From: Bacteroidetes bacterium HGW-Bacteroidetes-2
GTDB taxonomy: Bacteria; Bacteroidota; Bacteroidia; Flavobacteriales; Flavobacteriaceae
Assembly: GCA_002842575.1 (NCBI GenBank)
Contig: PHDJ01000006.1
Location: 27,218-91,217 of the forward strand
DNA: 64,000 nucleotides
Reading direction: 5' to 3'
The translations under genes were made by a program, and so were the position numbers. The notes under the pieces were generated by a model. It ran no database searches. It was not told the DNA's origin and was given only the letters and a program-made list of their open reading frames with translations. Shown piece by piece: positions 46,311 to 55,108 of the stretch. The number at the start of each line of letters is the position of its first letter. The first letter of the stretch is position 1.

Positions 46311-46341
46311 TTGTGTAATTAACTTTTTTTTGTGACTTTTG
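46311..46341 (+). promoter_or_regulatory. Putative promoter of the second susC
   Basis: TTG (46311-46313), a 20-base spacer and GACTTTTG (46334-46341), 30 bases before the ATG. All three elements and both distances match those upstream of the first susC. This suggests shared sigma usage or a duplicated promoter. Confidence 0.6.
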
Positions 46342-46370
46342 GCTTTGGCTAATTCAAATAAATTATAAAA

Positions 46371-49300
46371 ATGAGAACAAAGTTTAGTGGAATTTTAACG
46401 CTATTATTAGCGTTTGTCGTGCAACTCACGTTCGCACAAGAAAAAACAATCTCTGGAACGGTGGCTGATGACACAGGTCTTCCGCTTCCGGGGGTTAACA
46501 TTATAGTTAAAGGAACAAATACAGGAACCCAATCTGACTTTGATGGAAATTACTCCATAAAAGCAAACGTTGGGCAGACCTTAGTATTTAGTTTTATTAG
46601 CTTTAAAACAGTAGAAATGGCTGTAACAGCAGCTACCAACTCACTAAATGTGCAGATGGTAACCGATGCTGAAGAACTTTCACAAGTAATTGTAACAGGC
46701 TTTGCCGTGAAAAGAGAAAAGAAAGCTCTTGGGTATGCCGTTAGTGAAATTGCCTCTGAAAGTATCGAGCAACGCTCAGAAGGAGATGTTGCCAGAGTAC
46801 TTTCCGGGAAAAGTTCGGGTGTTGTTATTAACAATACTAGTGGTATTTCTGGTTCAGCAACAAACATTAACATTAGAGGGTACAACTCTATTAGCGGTAG
46901 CAACCAACCTCTATTTATTGTAGATGGTGTGCCATTTTCAAATGACACAAATCCTAATGGTAACTTCTTAACCGGGAATAGCGGCTCTAGTCGTTCCTTA
47001 GATTTAGACCCTAACAACATTGAAAGCATTTCTGTACTTAAAGGGTATAGTGCTGCTACCTTGTATGGTTCTGAGGGTAAAAATGGGGTGATTCTTATTA
47101 CCACCAAAACTGGAAGTATTTCAAATACAGTTAAAAAAACAGAAATTTCTGTAATTCAATCTGTATTTACAAATGAAATTGCTTCCCTACCTAATTATAC
47201 TAAAAAATTTGGTAATGGTTTTGACCAATCTTTCGGTAACTTCTTCAGTAACTGGGGACCAGGATTTTTTGCTGAAGGCCTAGGTGGGTATTTAGAACCT
47301 TCCAGTAACATTAACCCTGATGGCACTTTTCCTCACCCTTATTCTAGAGCAGGTTTAGCAAACGTTTTTCCTGAACTACAAGGAGAGGTACTTCCTTGGT
47401 CTCCTGTTAAGGATCACGTTAAAGATTTCTTTAGAGAAGGCTTATCCCTAAATACCTCTGTAAATATTTCAGGTAGTTCTGATGATGGAAAATACAACTA
47501 TAACTTTAGCTACGGTCGTTTAGAAGATGAGGGGTTTACTCCAGGTAACAAAACCACTAGAAACAATTTTAGTATAGGTGGTAGAGCAATATTAACAAAT
47601 AAATTCACATTAACTGGTGCATTAAACTATGCAGTAACTGATTTTATTACTCCTCCTGTTGCTTTTAGTAATGGATCTTCTGCTCAAAATGGTTTATCTG
47701 TCTTTGGAGATTTATTTTATACCCCAACAAATTTGCCTTTAATGGATTTGCCTTTTCAAAACCCATTAACTGGTCAAAGTGTTTACTATCGTGCTGATGA
47801 CCGTATAGTAAACCCAAACTGGATTGTAAATAATTCTCACGTTAATCAGGTAACAAATCGTTTCTATGGCTCTAATATGCTATCTTACGAGATTAATGAA
47901 AACCTAAATTTCTCTTATCGTGTAGGTATCGATTTATATTCTGAAAACACAGAAGTTGCTACAAATCGTGGTGGTGGATTCCCTGCTAGTATTGATTTAG
48001 GAGAATATACCACATACAATAGCACAAACACCATTTGGGATCATAACTTTATGTTAAATGGTAGTTACAGTCTAACAGATGATTTAGGTCTTAATTTTAC
48101 CGCAGGTGCAACTTCAAAATCTGAAAATTTTGAACGTTTTGGTATGCGAAGTGTAGATCAAATTGTATTTGATGTGTTTAGACATTTCAACTTTAGAACC
48201 CAAACACGATTAGACTTTAATGATAATAACATTGAAGGTACTAGCTTTAGAAATATTGTTGGGGTTTACGGGCAAGCAGATTTTGATTATAAAAATTATT
48301 TATACTTAAACTTATCTGCAAGAAATGACTGGGTTTCCTCTCAATTAGAAAATACTCAGTTTTATCCAAGTGCAAGTTTATCTTTCCTACCCTCTGTAGC
48401 CTTCCCAAGTTTAAAATCAACAAATGGGATTAACTATCTTAAATTTAGAGGAAGTTATGGTACATCTGCAGGTTTTGCTAGCGGATTCCCTATTTCAAAT
48501 ACATTAAATTTAAATCCTGCATTTTTCGCAAATTCGGATGGTACTTTCATTTCTAATACTACCTCACAACGTTTGGGAAATCCAAATTTAAAACCTGAAT
48601 TGTATGAAGAGATTGAAATTGGAATGGAAACTAAATTCCTTAATAATAGAGTATCCTTAGATGTATCCTATTATGACAGAAAAACTACAGATCTTATCAC
48701 TGACAGAGACCTTGACCCTTCTACTGGATTTAATTTTACTCAGGTAAATATTGGTAGATTAGATGGTTACGGCATTGAAGTTGATTTAGGAATAAATCCT
48801 ATTCGTCATGAAGGCAATGGTTTTAACTGGAACATCAACACAAACTATACCAAATATAGAACTACAGTTGTTGATCTTGGTGGTGGCATAGATGATGCTG
48901 CTCAAATTGTATATTCAGGTTTTACAAATCTTGGAAATGCTGCAATTGAAGGTCAAGCATTTAGTACTATCGTGGGAACATCTATTTTACGTGATGACAA
49001 CGGCAATTTTGTAGTAGATAATACTGGTAACTATGTAGAAGCCCCTGGTGTGAACATCATTGGTGATGCTACTCCAGACTTTATTCTAAACGTTACAAAT
49101 AGTGTTTCTTGGAGAGGCTTTAATTTAAGTTTCTTGGCAAGTTACACACACGGTGGAGACATTTACTCTGGAACCATTGGTGGTTTGCTTGCTAGAGGTA
49201 TTACAGAAGATACCAATGACAGGTTAAATACATTTATCCTTCCGGGGGTAAAACAAGATGGAACTCCTAATGATATTCAAATAAACGCATCTGGTTATTA

Positions 49301-49601
49301 TTTTGATAACATTGGTTTTGGACCAAATGAACTACAAGTCTATGATGGCTCTGTTATTCGTTTAAACGAGGTGTCTTTAGCTTATGATGTACCTAAACAA
49401 TTTCTAGACAATACACCGTTTGGTTCCGTGTCGTTTACTTTTGCAGGATATAACCTATATTATGATGCGATAAACACTCCAAACCATATCAACTTTGATC
49501 CAAACGTAATTGGAGTTGGTGTTGGTAATGGTAGAGGTTTAGACTTCATAAACGGCCCAAGTGGAAAACGATTTGGTTTTACAGTAAAAGCAACATTCTA
49601 A
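46371..49601 (+). CDS. SusC/RagA-family TonB-linked outer-membrane transporter (second)
   Basis: A 1076-residue SusC-type receptor. The signal (LLLAFVVQLTFAQ) and regulatory domain (ISGTVADDTGLPLPGVNIIV) are nearly the same as in the first susC. The plug then diverges: QVIVTGFAVKREKKALGYAV, ARVLSGKSSGVVINNTSG, NIRGYNSISGSNQPLFIVDG and ISVLKGYSAATLYGSEGKNG. The barrel ends GFTVKATF. The plug pattern (FAVKREKKALGYAV) is typical of the SusC subgroup paired with SusD-like_2 proteins. Its susD follows after 11 bases. The substrate is unknown, and no degradative enzyme is linked. Confidence 0.95.
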   Translation: MRTKFSGILTLLLAFVVQLTFAQEKTISGTVADDTGLPLPGVNIIVKGTNTGTQSDFDGNYSIKANVGQTLVFSFISFKTVEMAVTAATNSLNVQMVTDAEELSQVIVTGFAVKREKKALGYAVSEIASESIEQRSEGDVARVLSGKSSGVVINNTSGISGSATNINIRGYNSISGSNQPLFIVDGVPFSNDTNPNGNFLTGNSGSSRSLDLDPNNIESISVLKGYSAATLYGSEGKNGVILITTKTGSISNTVKKTEISVIQSVFTNEIASLPNYTKKFGNGFDQSFGNFFSNWGPGFFAEGLGGYLEPSSNINPDGTFPHPYSRAGLANVFPELQGEVLPWSPVKDHVKDFFREGLSLNTSVNISGSSDDGKYNYNFSYGRLEDEGFTPGNKTTRNNFSIGGRAILTNKFTLTGALNYAVTDFITPPVAFSNGSSAQNGLSVFGDLFYTPTNLPLMDLPFQNPLTGQSVYYRADDRIVNPNWIVNNSHVNQVTNRFYGSNMLSYEINENLNFSYRVGIDLYSENTEVATNRGGGFPASIDLGEYTTYNSTNTIWDHNFMLNGSYSLTDDLGLNFTAGATSKSENFERFGMRSVDQIVFDVFRHFNFRTQTRLDFNDNNIEGTSFRNIVGVYGQADFDYKNYLYLNLSARNDWVSSQLENTQFYPSASLSFLPSVAFPSLKSTNGINYLKFRGSYGTSAGFASGFPISNTLNLNPAFFANSDGTFISNTTSQRLGNPNLKPELYEEIEIGMETKFLNNRVSLDVSYYDRKTTDLITDRDLDPSTGFNFTQVNIGRLDGYGIEVDLGINPIRHEGNGFNWNINTNYTKYRTTVVDLGGGIDDAAQIVYSGFTNLGNAAIEGQAFSTIVGTSILRDDNGNFVVDNTGNYVEAPGVNIIGDATPDFILNVTNSVSWRGFNLSFLASYTHGGDIYSGTIGGLLARGITEDTNDRLNTFILPGVKQDGTPNDIQINASGYYFDNIGFGPNELQVYDGSVIRLNEVSLAYDVPKQFLDNTPFGSVSFTFAGYNLYYDAINTPNHINFDPNVIGVGVGNGRGLDFINGPSGKRFGFTVKATF

Positions 49602-49612
49602 AAAAATATAAA

Positions 49613-51301
49613 ATGAAAAAATTAAAAATATTTATACTGGCTAGTATATCGCTGTTTATCTTTAATTCTTGTGAGACCACAGATTTAAACTTAACAGAAA
49701 ACCCTAATGCTCTTGTGCCACTGCAAGCTGATGTGGAATTCTTTCTAAATGACATTCAAGTAAGCTTTGCAAGAACTGTGAACACTTTTGGTTCTTTTGG
49801 AAGCGAAACTACACGTATTGAACAAATGTTTGGCGGTGGTGGTAATTACCAAACTGCATATAGCGATGTTAATTTTAGCGGTGTTTGGCAAAACTCCTAC
49901 CAACGAATTATCAAAGATATTCGTACAATGAACCCATTAGCCGAAGAAATTGGACTTAACAAACACATTGGTGTAGGAAAAGTTATTGAAGCATATCTAA
50001 TGATAACTCTAGTAGACTTTTTTGGAGATGTGCCTTACTCTGAAGCTTTTGATGATGCCAATCTAGATCCAAAATTAGATAGCGGTGCTTCAGTTTATGC
50101 TGCAGTACTGACATTACTAGATGAAGCTATCGCAAACTTTGCTGTGGAAAGCCCTAATTTAGAAAATGATTTTTACTACAGCAATAATTTTGGTAAATGG
50201 ACAAAACTTGCCAATACGCTTAAAATGAAAGTGTATATCCAAACTCGTTTGGTTGACGGTGGTGCTATAAATGCATTTCAACAAATTGTAAATTCAGGAA
50301 ATTATTTGACAGACAACGCCGATAACTTTGTATTTAACTACGGTACAGAAAACGTTGAACCAGACTCTCGTCACCCTGGTTATGCTGCTGAATACCAATC
50401 AACAGGTGCTTCAGGATATGCATCTACTTGGTTAATGGATTTAATGTTAAACGATAAATCAATTCCCGATCCTCGTATTCGTTACTACTTTTACAGACAA
50501 CGTAGTTCAATTCCAACAAACCCAGCACAACAATCTGAATTGATTAGATGCGCAGTAGAGCCTATTCCTGCACATTATGCTGCTATAGGAGCTGTTTACT
50601 GTTATCCTGGGTATCCTAATCCAGCTAGCGGATTAGGTTATTGGGGTAGAGATCACGGTAACAGAGAAGGTATTCCGCCAGATGCTCGTTTAATTACAGC
50701 ATTAGGTATCTATCCTGTGGGTGGTCGTTTTGATGATAATACATTCCAAGGAATTAATGGTATTTTTAGAGGTGCTTTGGGTCGAGGTATTACCCCTATT
50801 TTATTAAGTTCAACTGTAGATTTCTGGAGAGCAGAAGCCTCTTTATTTGGTGGATCTGGAAATGCTTCTACTTTAGTAGCTAGTGGTATCCAAAAATCAA
50901 TAACGTTAGTAAGAAGTTTTGCAGCAAGAAGCGCAGATCCTACACGACCAATAAACACCACGTTTATTCCAGATCTTGCAGATGACGCAACCTATATCGC
51001 TGAAGTAACTGCTAGATTAAATGCAGCAGCAGGAAATGCAGATAAATTAGACCTAATAGCTAAAGAATTCTTTATTTCCTTAAAAGGTAATGGTATAGAT
51101 GCATTCAACTTTTACAGAAGAACAGGTGCACCAAGAAATATTCAACCGCATTTAGAGCCAAATCCAGGTGGGTTTATCCGTTCGCATTTTTATCCTGCTA
51201 ATGCAGCAAATAACAATGTAAACATTACTCAAAAAGCGACTGTAACCCAACGTGTTTTCTGGGATACTAATCCAGAAACCGGTTTTCCACAAAACAATTA
51301 A
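49613..51301 (+). CDS. SusD-like lipoprotein (SusD-like_2 type, second)
   Basis: A 562-residue lipoprotein (signal ending SLFIFNSCETT, Cys at about 19). Early features are LNLTENPNALVPLQADVEFF and IEQMFGGGGNYQTAYSDVNF. The TPR core shows GKVIEAYLMITLVDFFGDVP and YSEAFDDANLDPKLDSGASV, and YSNNFGKWTKLANTLKMKVY follows. These place it in the SusD-like_2 group rather than with the canonical SusD at 43999. Near the end, FFISLKGNGIDAFNFYRRTG fits the group. It lies between susC and a third lipoprotein gene. Confidence 0.9.
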   Translation: MKKLKIFILASISLFIFNSCETTDLNLTENPNALVPLQADVEFFLNDIQVSFARTVNTFGSFGSETTRIEQMFGGGGNYQTAYSDVNFSGVWQNSYQRIIKDIRTMNPLAEEIGLNKHIGVGKVIEAYLMITLVDFFGDVPYSEAFDDANLDPKLDSGASVYAAVLTLLDEAIANFAVESPNLENDFYYSNNFGKWTKLANTLKMKVYIQTRLVDGGAINAFQQIVNSGNYLTDNADNFVFNYGTENVEPDSRHPGYAAEYQSTGASGYASTWLMDLMLNDKSIPDPRIRYYFYRQRSSIPTNPAQQSELIRCAVEPIPAHYAAIGAVYCYPGYPNPASGLGYWGRDHGNREGIPPDARLITALGIYPVGGRFDDNTFQGINGIFRGALGRGITPILLSSTVDFWRAEASLFGGSGNASTLVASGIQKSITLVRSFAARSADPTRPINTTFIPDLADDATYIAEVTARLNAAAGNADKLDLIAKEFFISLKGNGIDAFNFYRRTGAPRNIQPHLEPNPGGFIRSHFYPANAANNNVNITQKATVTQRVFWDTNPETGFPQNN

Positions 51302-51313
51302 AAAAGTAAAACT

Positions 51314-52306
51314 ATGAGAAATATATTTTTAAAATCAACCCTGATCATTTTCGCCTTATTTATTTTTGGGTGTAGTGATACAGACACGGTAACAGAAGAT
51401 GTCCAAGACACTATCACCTCTGGTGGAATATTGAGAACATTAGAAGAAAGCACAGATTTACCCATTGGTTTGCCGGACTCTTCAGTAAATTTGCTTCTTG
51501 AAATTCAAGATGCTGAGGACGGAAATTTATCTGATAAAATTGAAGTGTACGCTAGTTTTACAGATATTAACAATTCAGGCACAAATAGCAGAGATGAAGT
51601 GTTAATAGGTACAATTCCAAATTCAGAGTTTATACTTGGAAATAGACTGCCTAGAGCAGAAGTAAATATAACCCTTGTAGAATTACAAACTGCATTGAAT
51701 CTTACTTCAGATAATTTTACAGGAGGTGACCGTTTTGTAATACGCGTTGAACTTGTGTTTAAAGATGGAAGAAGATGGAGTAATAATAATGCATCTCAAA
51801 CAGTATTAGGTAATTTGTTTTTAAATTCTCCTTTTGTTTATGATGCAAATGTTACTTGTTCTGTGCCGGAAGATTATTTCGTAGGTAATTATCTAATGGA
51901 GAAAACAAGTGCTGGAGAAGATCCTTTCTTCCCTGCTTTCGGACAAGCATTTTCTTCTACCGGTCAGATAGTCAATATTACTGCTAGTGGCTCACTAAGA
52001 AATTTTGTGTTTTCATATTATCCTGATCCTCTAGGCACACAACCCGGTCAAACAGATCCTGGTTTTGCATCCTCTTATAACATGAAACTTACTTTTATAT
52101 GTGGTAATATAGAAGCTTTAGGCACCATAGCGGCTGGTTCTCTTGGATGTGGTAGTGGATCTATAGGTCAGAAAAATGCAATACCTCCATCACAATACGA
52201 TTTAAGTAATGATACTGTTGTTATTGTTAATATTCTAGATTTTGAACCAGATGGTGGTTGTGATACAGGAAATTATCCTGTTACACTTAGATTTACTAAA
52301 CAATAA
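51314..52306 (+). CDS. Lipoprotein of the second SusCD operon
   Basis: A 330-residue predicted lipoprotein (signal ending FALFIFGCSDT, Cys at about 20). The mature part is beta-rich in two halves. The first (NLLLEIQDAEDGNLSDKIEV to about residue 175) resembles a cohesin- or Ig-like surface module. The second contains five Cys residues (first in NVTCSVPEDYF, last in DGGCDTGNYPVT) and is of unknown fold. It is 12 bases from susD and ends before a hairpin terminator, so it is the third gene of the operon. A substrate-binding role is inferred from position only. Confidence 0.72.
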   Translation: MRNIFLKSTLIIFALFIFGCSDTDTVTEDVQDTITSGGILRTLEESTDLPIGLPDSSVNLLLEIQDAEDGNLSDKIEVYASFTDINNSGTNSRDEVLIGTIPNSEFILGNRLPRAEVNITLVELQTALNLTSDNFTGGDRFVIRVELVFKDGRRWSNNNASQTVLGNLFLNSPFVYDANVTCSVPEDYFVGNYLMEKTSAGEDPFFPAFGQAFSSTGQIVNITASGSLRNFVFSYYPDPLGTQPGQTDPGFASSYNMKLTFICGNIEALGTIAAGSLGCGSGSIGQKNAIPPSQYDLSNDTVVIVNILDFEPDGGCDTGNYPVTLRFTKQ

Positions 52307-52330
52307 AAACTAAAAAATTATTTATTTAAA

Positions 52331-52360
52331 AACACTTGCCTAGAGCAGGTGTTTTTTTTT
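52331..52360 (+). terminator. Terminator of the second SusCD operon
   Basis: AACACTTGC (52331-52339) pairs with GCAGGTGTT (52345-52353) with one T-G pair and a five-base loop, then a T-run. The same hairpin recurs almost unchanged at 53010-53038 after the next gene. Confidence 0.9.
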
Positions 52361-52425
52361 CTTAAAAAAATTGGTTTTAATATATATATATACTAACATA
52401 TTATTACCCAGTTAAATATTAACTT

Positions 52426-52920
52426 ATGAAAAAAATCCTATTATTGTTGGTCAGTATGGCAGTAACTCAATTTGTATTTTCCAATGAACCCGTTTATCCA
52501 AATTATCTAGTTATTGAGGACATTGCTCTTCTAGAATCAGAGTTTGTTAAAAAAATGGACAGTGAAGTATTAATTAATGATATTGAATCAAAATTCATTT
52601 CATTGTTTGATAAAGTTACTCAAGTTAACGCACAATATTCAAAAGAAAATGGTTATTATTATCTTGTTTTTGGTGTAAAGTCTAACCTTTCTAAAATAGA
52701 ACTACTAAAAATTGAAGAAGAAGATATTATTAATAATGAGTATTCTTATATAAATTTTGAAAAGATAAAAAATAAATCGACTGTAGAATTTTGTGGTTAT
52801 AACAATTTTCCAGTTTCAAACCCCTGTCATTTACCTTTTTGTAGTCGTTTAATAAAAAATGGGACATGTTTGAATATCAGATGTGGTGTTTGGGATGGAA
52901 TTCAATGTCAAGTATATTAA
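52426..52920 (+). CDS. Secreted protein with cysteine-rich C-terminus
   Basis: A 164-residue protein that I do not recognise. A signal peptide (ILLLLVSMAVTQFVFS) is followed by about 95 residues without Cys, acidic and lysine-rich (LLKIEEEDIINNEYSYINFE). The last about 45 residues then contain six Cys: EFCGY, NPCHL, PFCSR, GTCLN, IRCGV and IQCQVY. Six Cys in a short C-terminal segment suggest three disulphides in a small stable module after export, with the middle part as a propeptide or chaperone-like region. The gene is monocistronic, placed between two near-identical terminators. It might be a secreted peptide precursor, an inhibitor or an adhesin; nothing visible decides. Confidence 0.7.
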   Translation: MKKILLLLVSMAVTQFVFSNEPVYPNYLVIEDIALLESEFVKKMDSEVLINDIESKFISLFDKVTQVNAQYSKENGYYYLVFGVKSNLSKIELLKIEEEDIINNEYSYINFEKIKNKSTVEFCGYNNFPVSNPCHLPFCSRLIKNGTCLNIRCGVWDGIQCQVY

Positions 52921-53009
52921 ATTTTTAACTTTTGAAGGTTATTAAACAAATAACAATCATGTTACACTTGACTTACTTACCAATAAAAATCAATAAAAAA
53001 TTATTTAAA

Positions 53010-53038
53010 AACACCTGCCTAAGGCAGGTGTTTTTTTT
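53010..53038 (+). terminator. Terminator of the cysteine-rich protein gene
   Basis: AACACCTGCC (53010-53019) pairs perfectly with GGCAGGTGTT (53023-53032) around a three-base loop, followed by a T-run to 53038. It is nearly the same sequence as the terminator at 52331-52360. Confidence 0.92.
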
Positions 53039-53045
53039 ACCTTTG
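53038..53045 (+). promoter_or_regulatory. -7 box of rlmB overlapping a terminator tail
   Basis: TACCTTTG fits the Bacteroidota -7 consensus. Its first T is the last T of the preceding terminator, and the rlmB ATG follows only five bases later. Transcription would start near or at the coding region, giving a leaderless or nearly leaderless message. The -33 region falls within the hairpin and lacks TTTG, so this promoter is tentative. Confidence 0.4.
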
Positions 53046-53049
53046 TTTT

Positions 53050-53787
53050 ATGCAAAAAGAAACACAAATTATTGGAATCAGAGCCATCCTAGAAGCCATC
53101 AACTCCGGCACAACTATAGATAAAGTTTTTATCCAAAAGAACGCACAAGGTGATTTGATGAAAGAGCTGCTGAACGCACTTAGAAAAAAATCCATCTACT
53201 TTAGCTATGTTCCCATTGAAAAAATAAACAAACTCACCTCCGGTAATCACCAGGGTGCGGTTGCCAGCATCTCTCCTATTTCATTTTTAACTATTGAAGA
53301 ACTATTAGATACAACATTAGAAAAAAACAAAAATCCATTATTTTTAATTCTGGATGAAATTTCAGATGCTCGCAATTTCGGTGCTATAATTAGAACAGCT
53401 TCCTGCACAGGAGTTGACGGTATTATTATACAAAAACATGGTGCTGCGCCTGTAAATGCGGATACCGTAAAAACATCTGCAGGTGGTGTATTTCAAGTTC
53501 CTATTTGCAAGGTTGATCATATTAAAGATGCAATATATTATTTACAATCCTCCGAAATTGAAATAATAGCCGCAACAGAAAAAGCGGAACACACCATTTA
53601 CAAAACCAATCTTTCAGGGCCAATGGCTTTATTAATGGGTTCTGAAGAAAAAGGAATTAACCCTTCTGTTTTAAAACTAATAGAAATAAAAGCGAAACTA
53701 CCCATGCAAGGTGAAATTGCTTCCTTAAATGTTTCTGTGGCCTGCGGTGCCATGCTGTATGAAGTGGTAAGGCAACGGAGTTTGTGA
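53050..53787 (+). CDS. rlmB: 23S rRNA (guanosine-2'-O)-methyltransferase RlmB
   Basis: A 245-residue SpoU/TrmH-family methyltransferase that modifies G2251 of 23S rRNA in E. coli. The N-terminal substrate-binding domain (IIGIRAILEAINSGTTIDKV) is followed by the knotted catalytic domain with its three motifs: DEISDARNFGAIIRTASCTG, LLMGSEEKGINPSVL and IASLNVSVACGAMLYEVVRQ. The SAM-binding knot and the catalytic Asn/Arg/Ser residues are all present. The stop codon lies inside the first unit of an 8-base tandem repeat. Confidence 0.95.
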   Translation: MQKETQIIGIRAILEAINSGTTIDKVFIQKNAQGDLMKELLNALRKKSIYFSYVPIEKINKLTSGNHQGAVASISPISFLTIEELLDTTLEKNKNPLFLILDEISDARNFGAIIRTASCTGVDGIIIQKHGAAPVNADTVKTSAGGVFQVPICKVDHIKDAIYYLQSSEIEIIAATEKAEHTIYKTNLSGPMALLMGSEEKGINPSVLKLIEIKAKLPMQGEIASLNVSVACGAMLYEVVRQRSL

Positions 53788-53822
53788 GTTTGTGAGTTTG
53801 TGAGTTTGTGAGTTTGTGAGTT
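53778..53822. repeat. 8-bp tandem repeat across the rlmB stop codon
   Basis: Five copies of GAGTTTGT plus a partial sixth (GAGTT) run from 53778 to 53822. The rlmB stop codon is formed at the boundary of the first two copies, so gain or loss of downstream units would not change the protein. It is followed by AT-rich words such as TTCAAAGTTCAAAG that recur at 54790-54815. Confidence 0.9.
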
Positions 53823-54013
53823 AAAATTTAATGTTCAAAATTCAAAGTTCAAAGTTTAATGTTGAAAAACCGTTATTGGTTAATTGGAATTTACATTGCA
53901 AACTGTAAGTTTACTGAAAGTTTGGTGCTTGAAATTTGATTTTTTAAAATCTACTCCTCTTTCTTTTTAAAGCTATACGTTATTCTAATTTTAGGCTGCT
54001 TGTTTTCTGATAT

Positions 54014-54733
54014 TTACATGTTTGGAATTTGAGGCTTTGTATTTGGAATTTCTTCATTTTCTTCTTTTGGGGATGGAACAAAATTACCATTTTCATCAAA
54101 TTGCTTTAAAAAATCATCTTCCTCAGGATTGTAGTCTTCTTGCTGCCAAGAATATAATTTTGGTTTTTCGATTTTAGTTTTAAAGAGAAATGCAAATACC
54201 AAACCTACTAGTAATCCCGAAAGGTGTCCTTCCCAAGAAATTCCTTCTTCAATAGGAAAAACATACCAAAGCAAACCACCGTAAAGAAAAACGATAATTA
54301 ATGACAACGCCATTAAGCGATAATATTTTGAAAATGCCCCTTTAAAAAACAAAAAAGTAACTAACATATAAACCACACCACTTGCACCAATGTGATAAGC
54401 AGGACGACCAATGAACCAAGTCAGCAAACCAGTGAATAACATGCCGTAGAATAGCACTTTCCAACTGTCTTTTTTATAAAAATAAAACAAAGCAGTGGTT
54501 AATACCAAAAGTGGAATACTATTGTTAAAAAGGTGTTTGAGGCTTCCATGAATAAATGGTCCGAAGATAATCCCGCGTAAACCTTCTACTGTTTTTGGAT
54601 AAATACCATACGAATTAAAAAGCACCCCAAACCTAATTTCAAACCAATATACTAACCATAAAATCATTACAAATAAAATTGGGAATCCTATAGTTGCGGA
54701 AGTAAAGGTAAATGGGTTATCAATTTGTTTCAT
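54014..54733 (-). CDS. Rhomboid-family intramembrane serine protease
   Basis: A 239-residue membrane protease with about six membrane segments. The first-loop motif HGSLKHLFNNSIPLLVL includes the conserved HxxxN, the catalytic Ser is in YHIGASGVVYML, and the catalytic His is in WEGHLSGLLVGL. Rhomboids cut single-pass proteins within the membrane; substrates cannot be read here. After the last membrane segment a hydrophilic tail of about 45 residues ends in EEIPNTKPQIPNM. That ending is encoded by AATTTGGAATTT-type repeat sequence, so the tail probably arose by reading into an intergenic repeat. The order rlmB-rhomboid-rarA is, as I recall, shared with other flavobacteria. Confidence 0.92.
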   Translation of the reverse strand: MKQIDNPFTFTSATIGFPILFVMILWLVYWFEIRFGVLFNSYGIYPKTVEGLRGIIFGPFIHGSLKHLFNNSIPLLVLTTALFYFYKKDSWKVLFYGMLFTGLLTWFIGRPAYHIGASGVVYMLVTFLFFKGAFSKYYRLMALSLIIVFLYGGLLWYVFPIEEGISWEGHLSGLLVGLVFAFLFKTKIEKPKLYSWQQEDYNPEEDDFLKQFDENGNFVPSPKEENEEIPNTKPQIPNM

Positions 54734-54857
54734 TTTAATACTATTTCAAAAAACCTGCCGAAATAAAAGTACTGAAAATGTGGCATACTTTAGATTTAAA
54801 GTTCAAAGTTTAAGGTTTTAGATTATTTTTTGTGAGTAAATCTTTTGGTTTCTGATG

Positions 54858-54890
54858 AACCCTTCTAGGGTTTAAAACCCTAGAAGGGTT
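54858..54890. repeat. Perfect 16-bp palindromic repeat
   Basis: AACCCTTCTAGGGTTT (54858-54873), one base, then its exact reverse complement (54875-54890). It is far more GC-rich than its surroundings. Short palindromes of this AACCCT...AGGGTT form occur as dispersed intergenic elements in Bacteroidota. No long T-run follows on either strand, so a terminator role is unclear. It lies between the divergent rhomboid and rarA genes. Confidence 0.85.
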
Positions 54891-54923
54891 GTTGGGTTAT
54901 TTAATTTTAGGTTTTTTTTTATA

Positions 54924-54970
54924 CTGAAAAAAGATAACTTTACCATATAAATGCACCTTTAGCAGAACGA
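54924..54970 (+). repeat. Decayed duplicate of the rarA promoter and first codons
   Basis: This 47-base stretch matches 55090-55136 at 42 of 47 positions. The match covers the TAACTTTA box and codons 1-8 of rarA. In the upstream copy the start codon is ATA instead of ATG, while two later changes are synonymous (AAT for AAC, CCT for CCC), so NAPLAER is still encoded. Beyond codon 8 the copy stops matching. It looks like a piece of a diverged rarA allele left by recombination. Confidence 0.85.
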
Positions 54971-54995
54971 CAGTCGTTATAAAATCTTTAGTTTT

Positions 54996-55067
54996 CATAG
55001 TATCCATAGCATCCATAGTATCCATAGTATCCATAGTATCCATAGAATCCATAGAATCCATAGAATC
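54996..55067. repeat. 9-bp minisatellite between the two rarA leader copies
   Basis: Eight contiguous copies of CATAGTATC with variants CATAGCATC (one) and CATAGAATC (three). On the minus strand they spell repeating Met-Asp-Ser/Thr codons inside a 71-codon open frame, but that frame is explained by the repeat itself and is not reported as a gene. The array lies 46 bases upstream of the rarA start codon. Confidence 0.92.
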
Positions 55068-55100
55068 TAAATTACATTTTTTTTGAATGCTGAAAAACGA

Positions 55101-55108
55101 TAACTTTA
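55101..55108 (+). promoter_or_regulatory. Possible -7 box of rarA
   Basis: TAACTTTA is one base from the TAnnTTTG consensus and lies four bases before the rarA ATG. The same box is preserved in the upstream duplicate at 54935-54942. If used, the message would be leaderless. Confidence 0.35.

Noticed and set aside
46550..47107. 185-codon minus-strand open frame inside the second susC
   Set aside because: It lies fully antisense to the conserved plug domain, and its composition follows from the coding strand.
52932..53123. 63-codon plus-strand open frame after the cysteine-rich protein gene
   Set aside because: It runs through the terminator hairpin and into rlmB in the wrong frame. No coding signal is visible.
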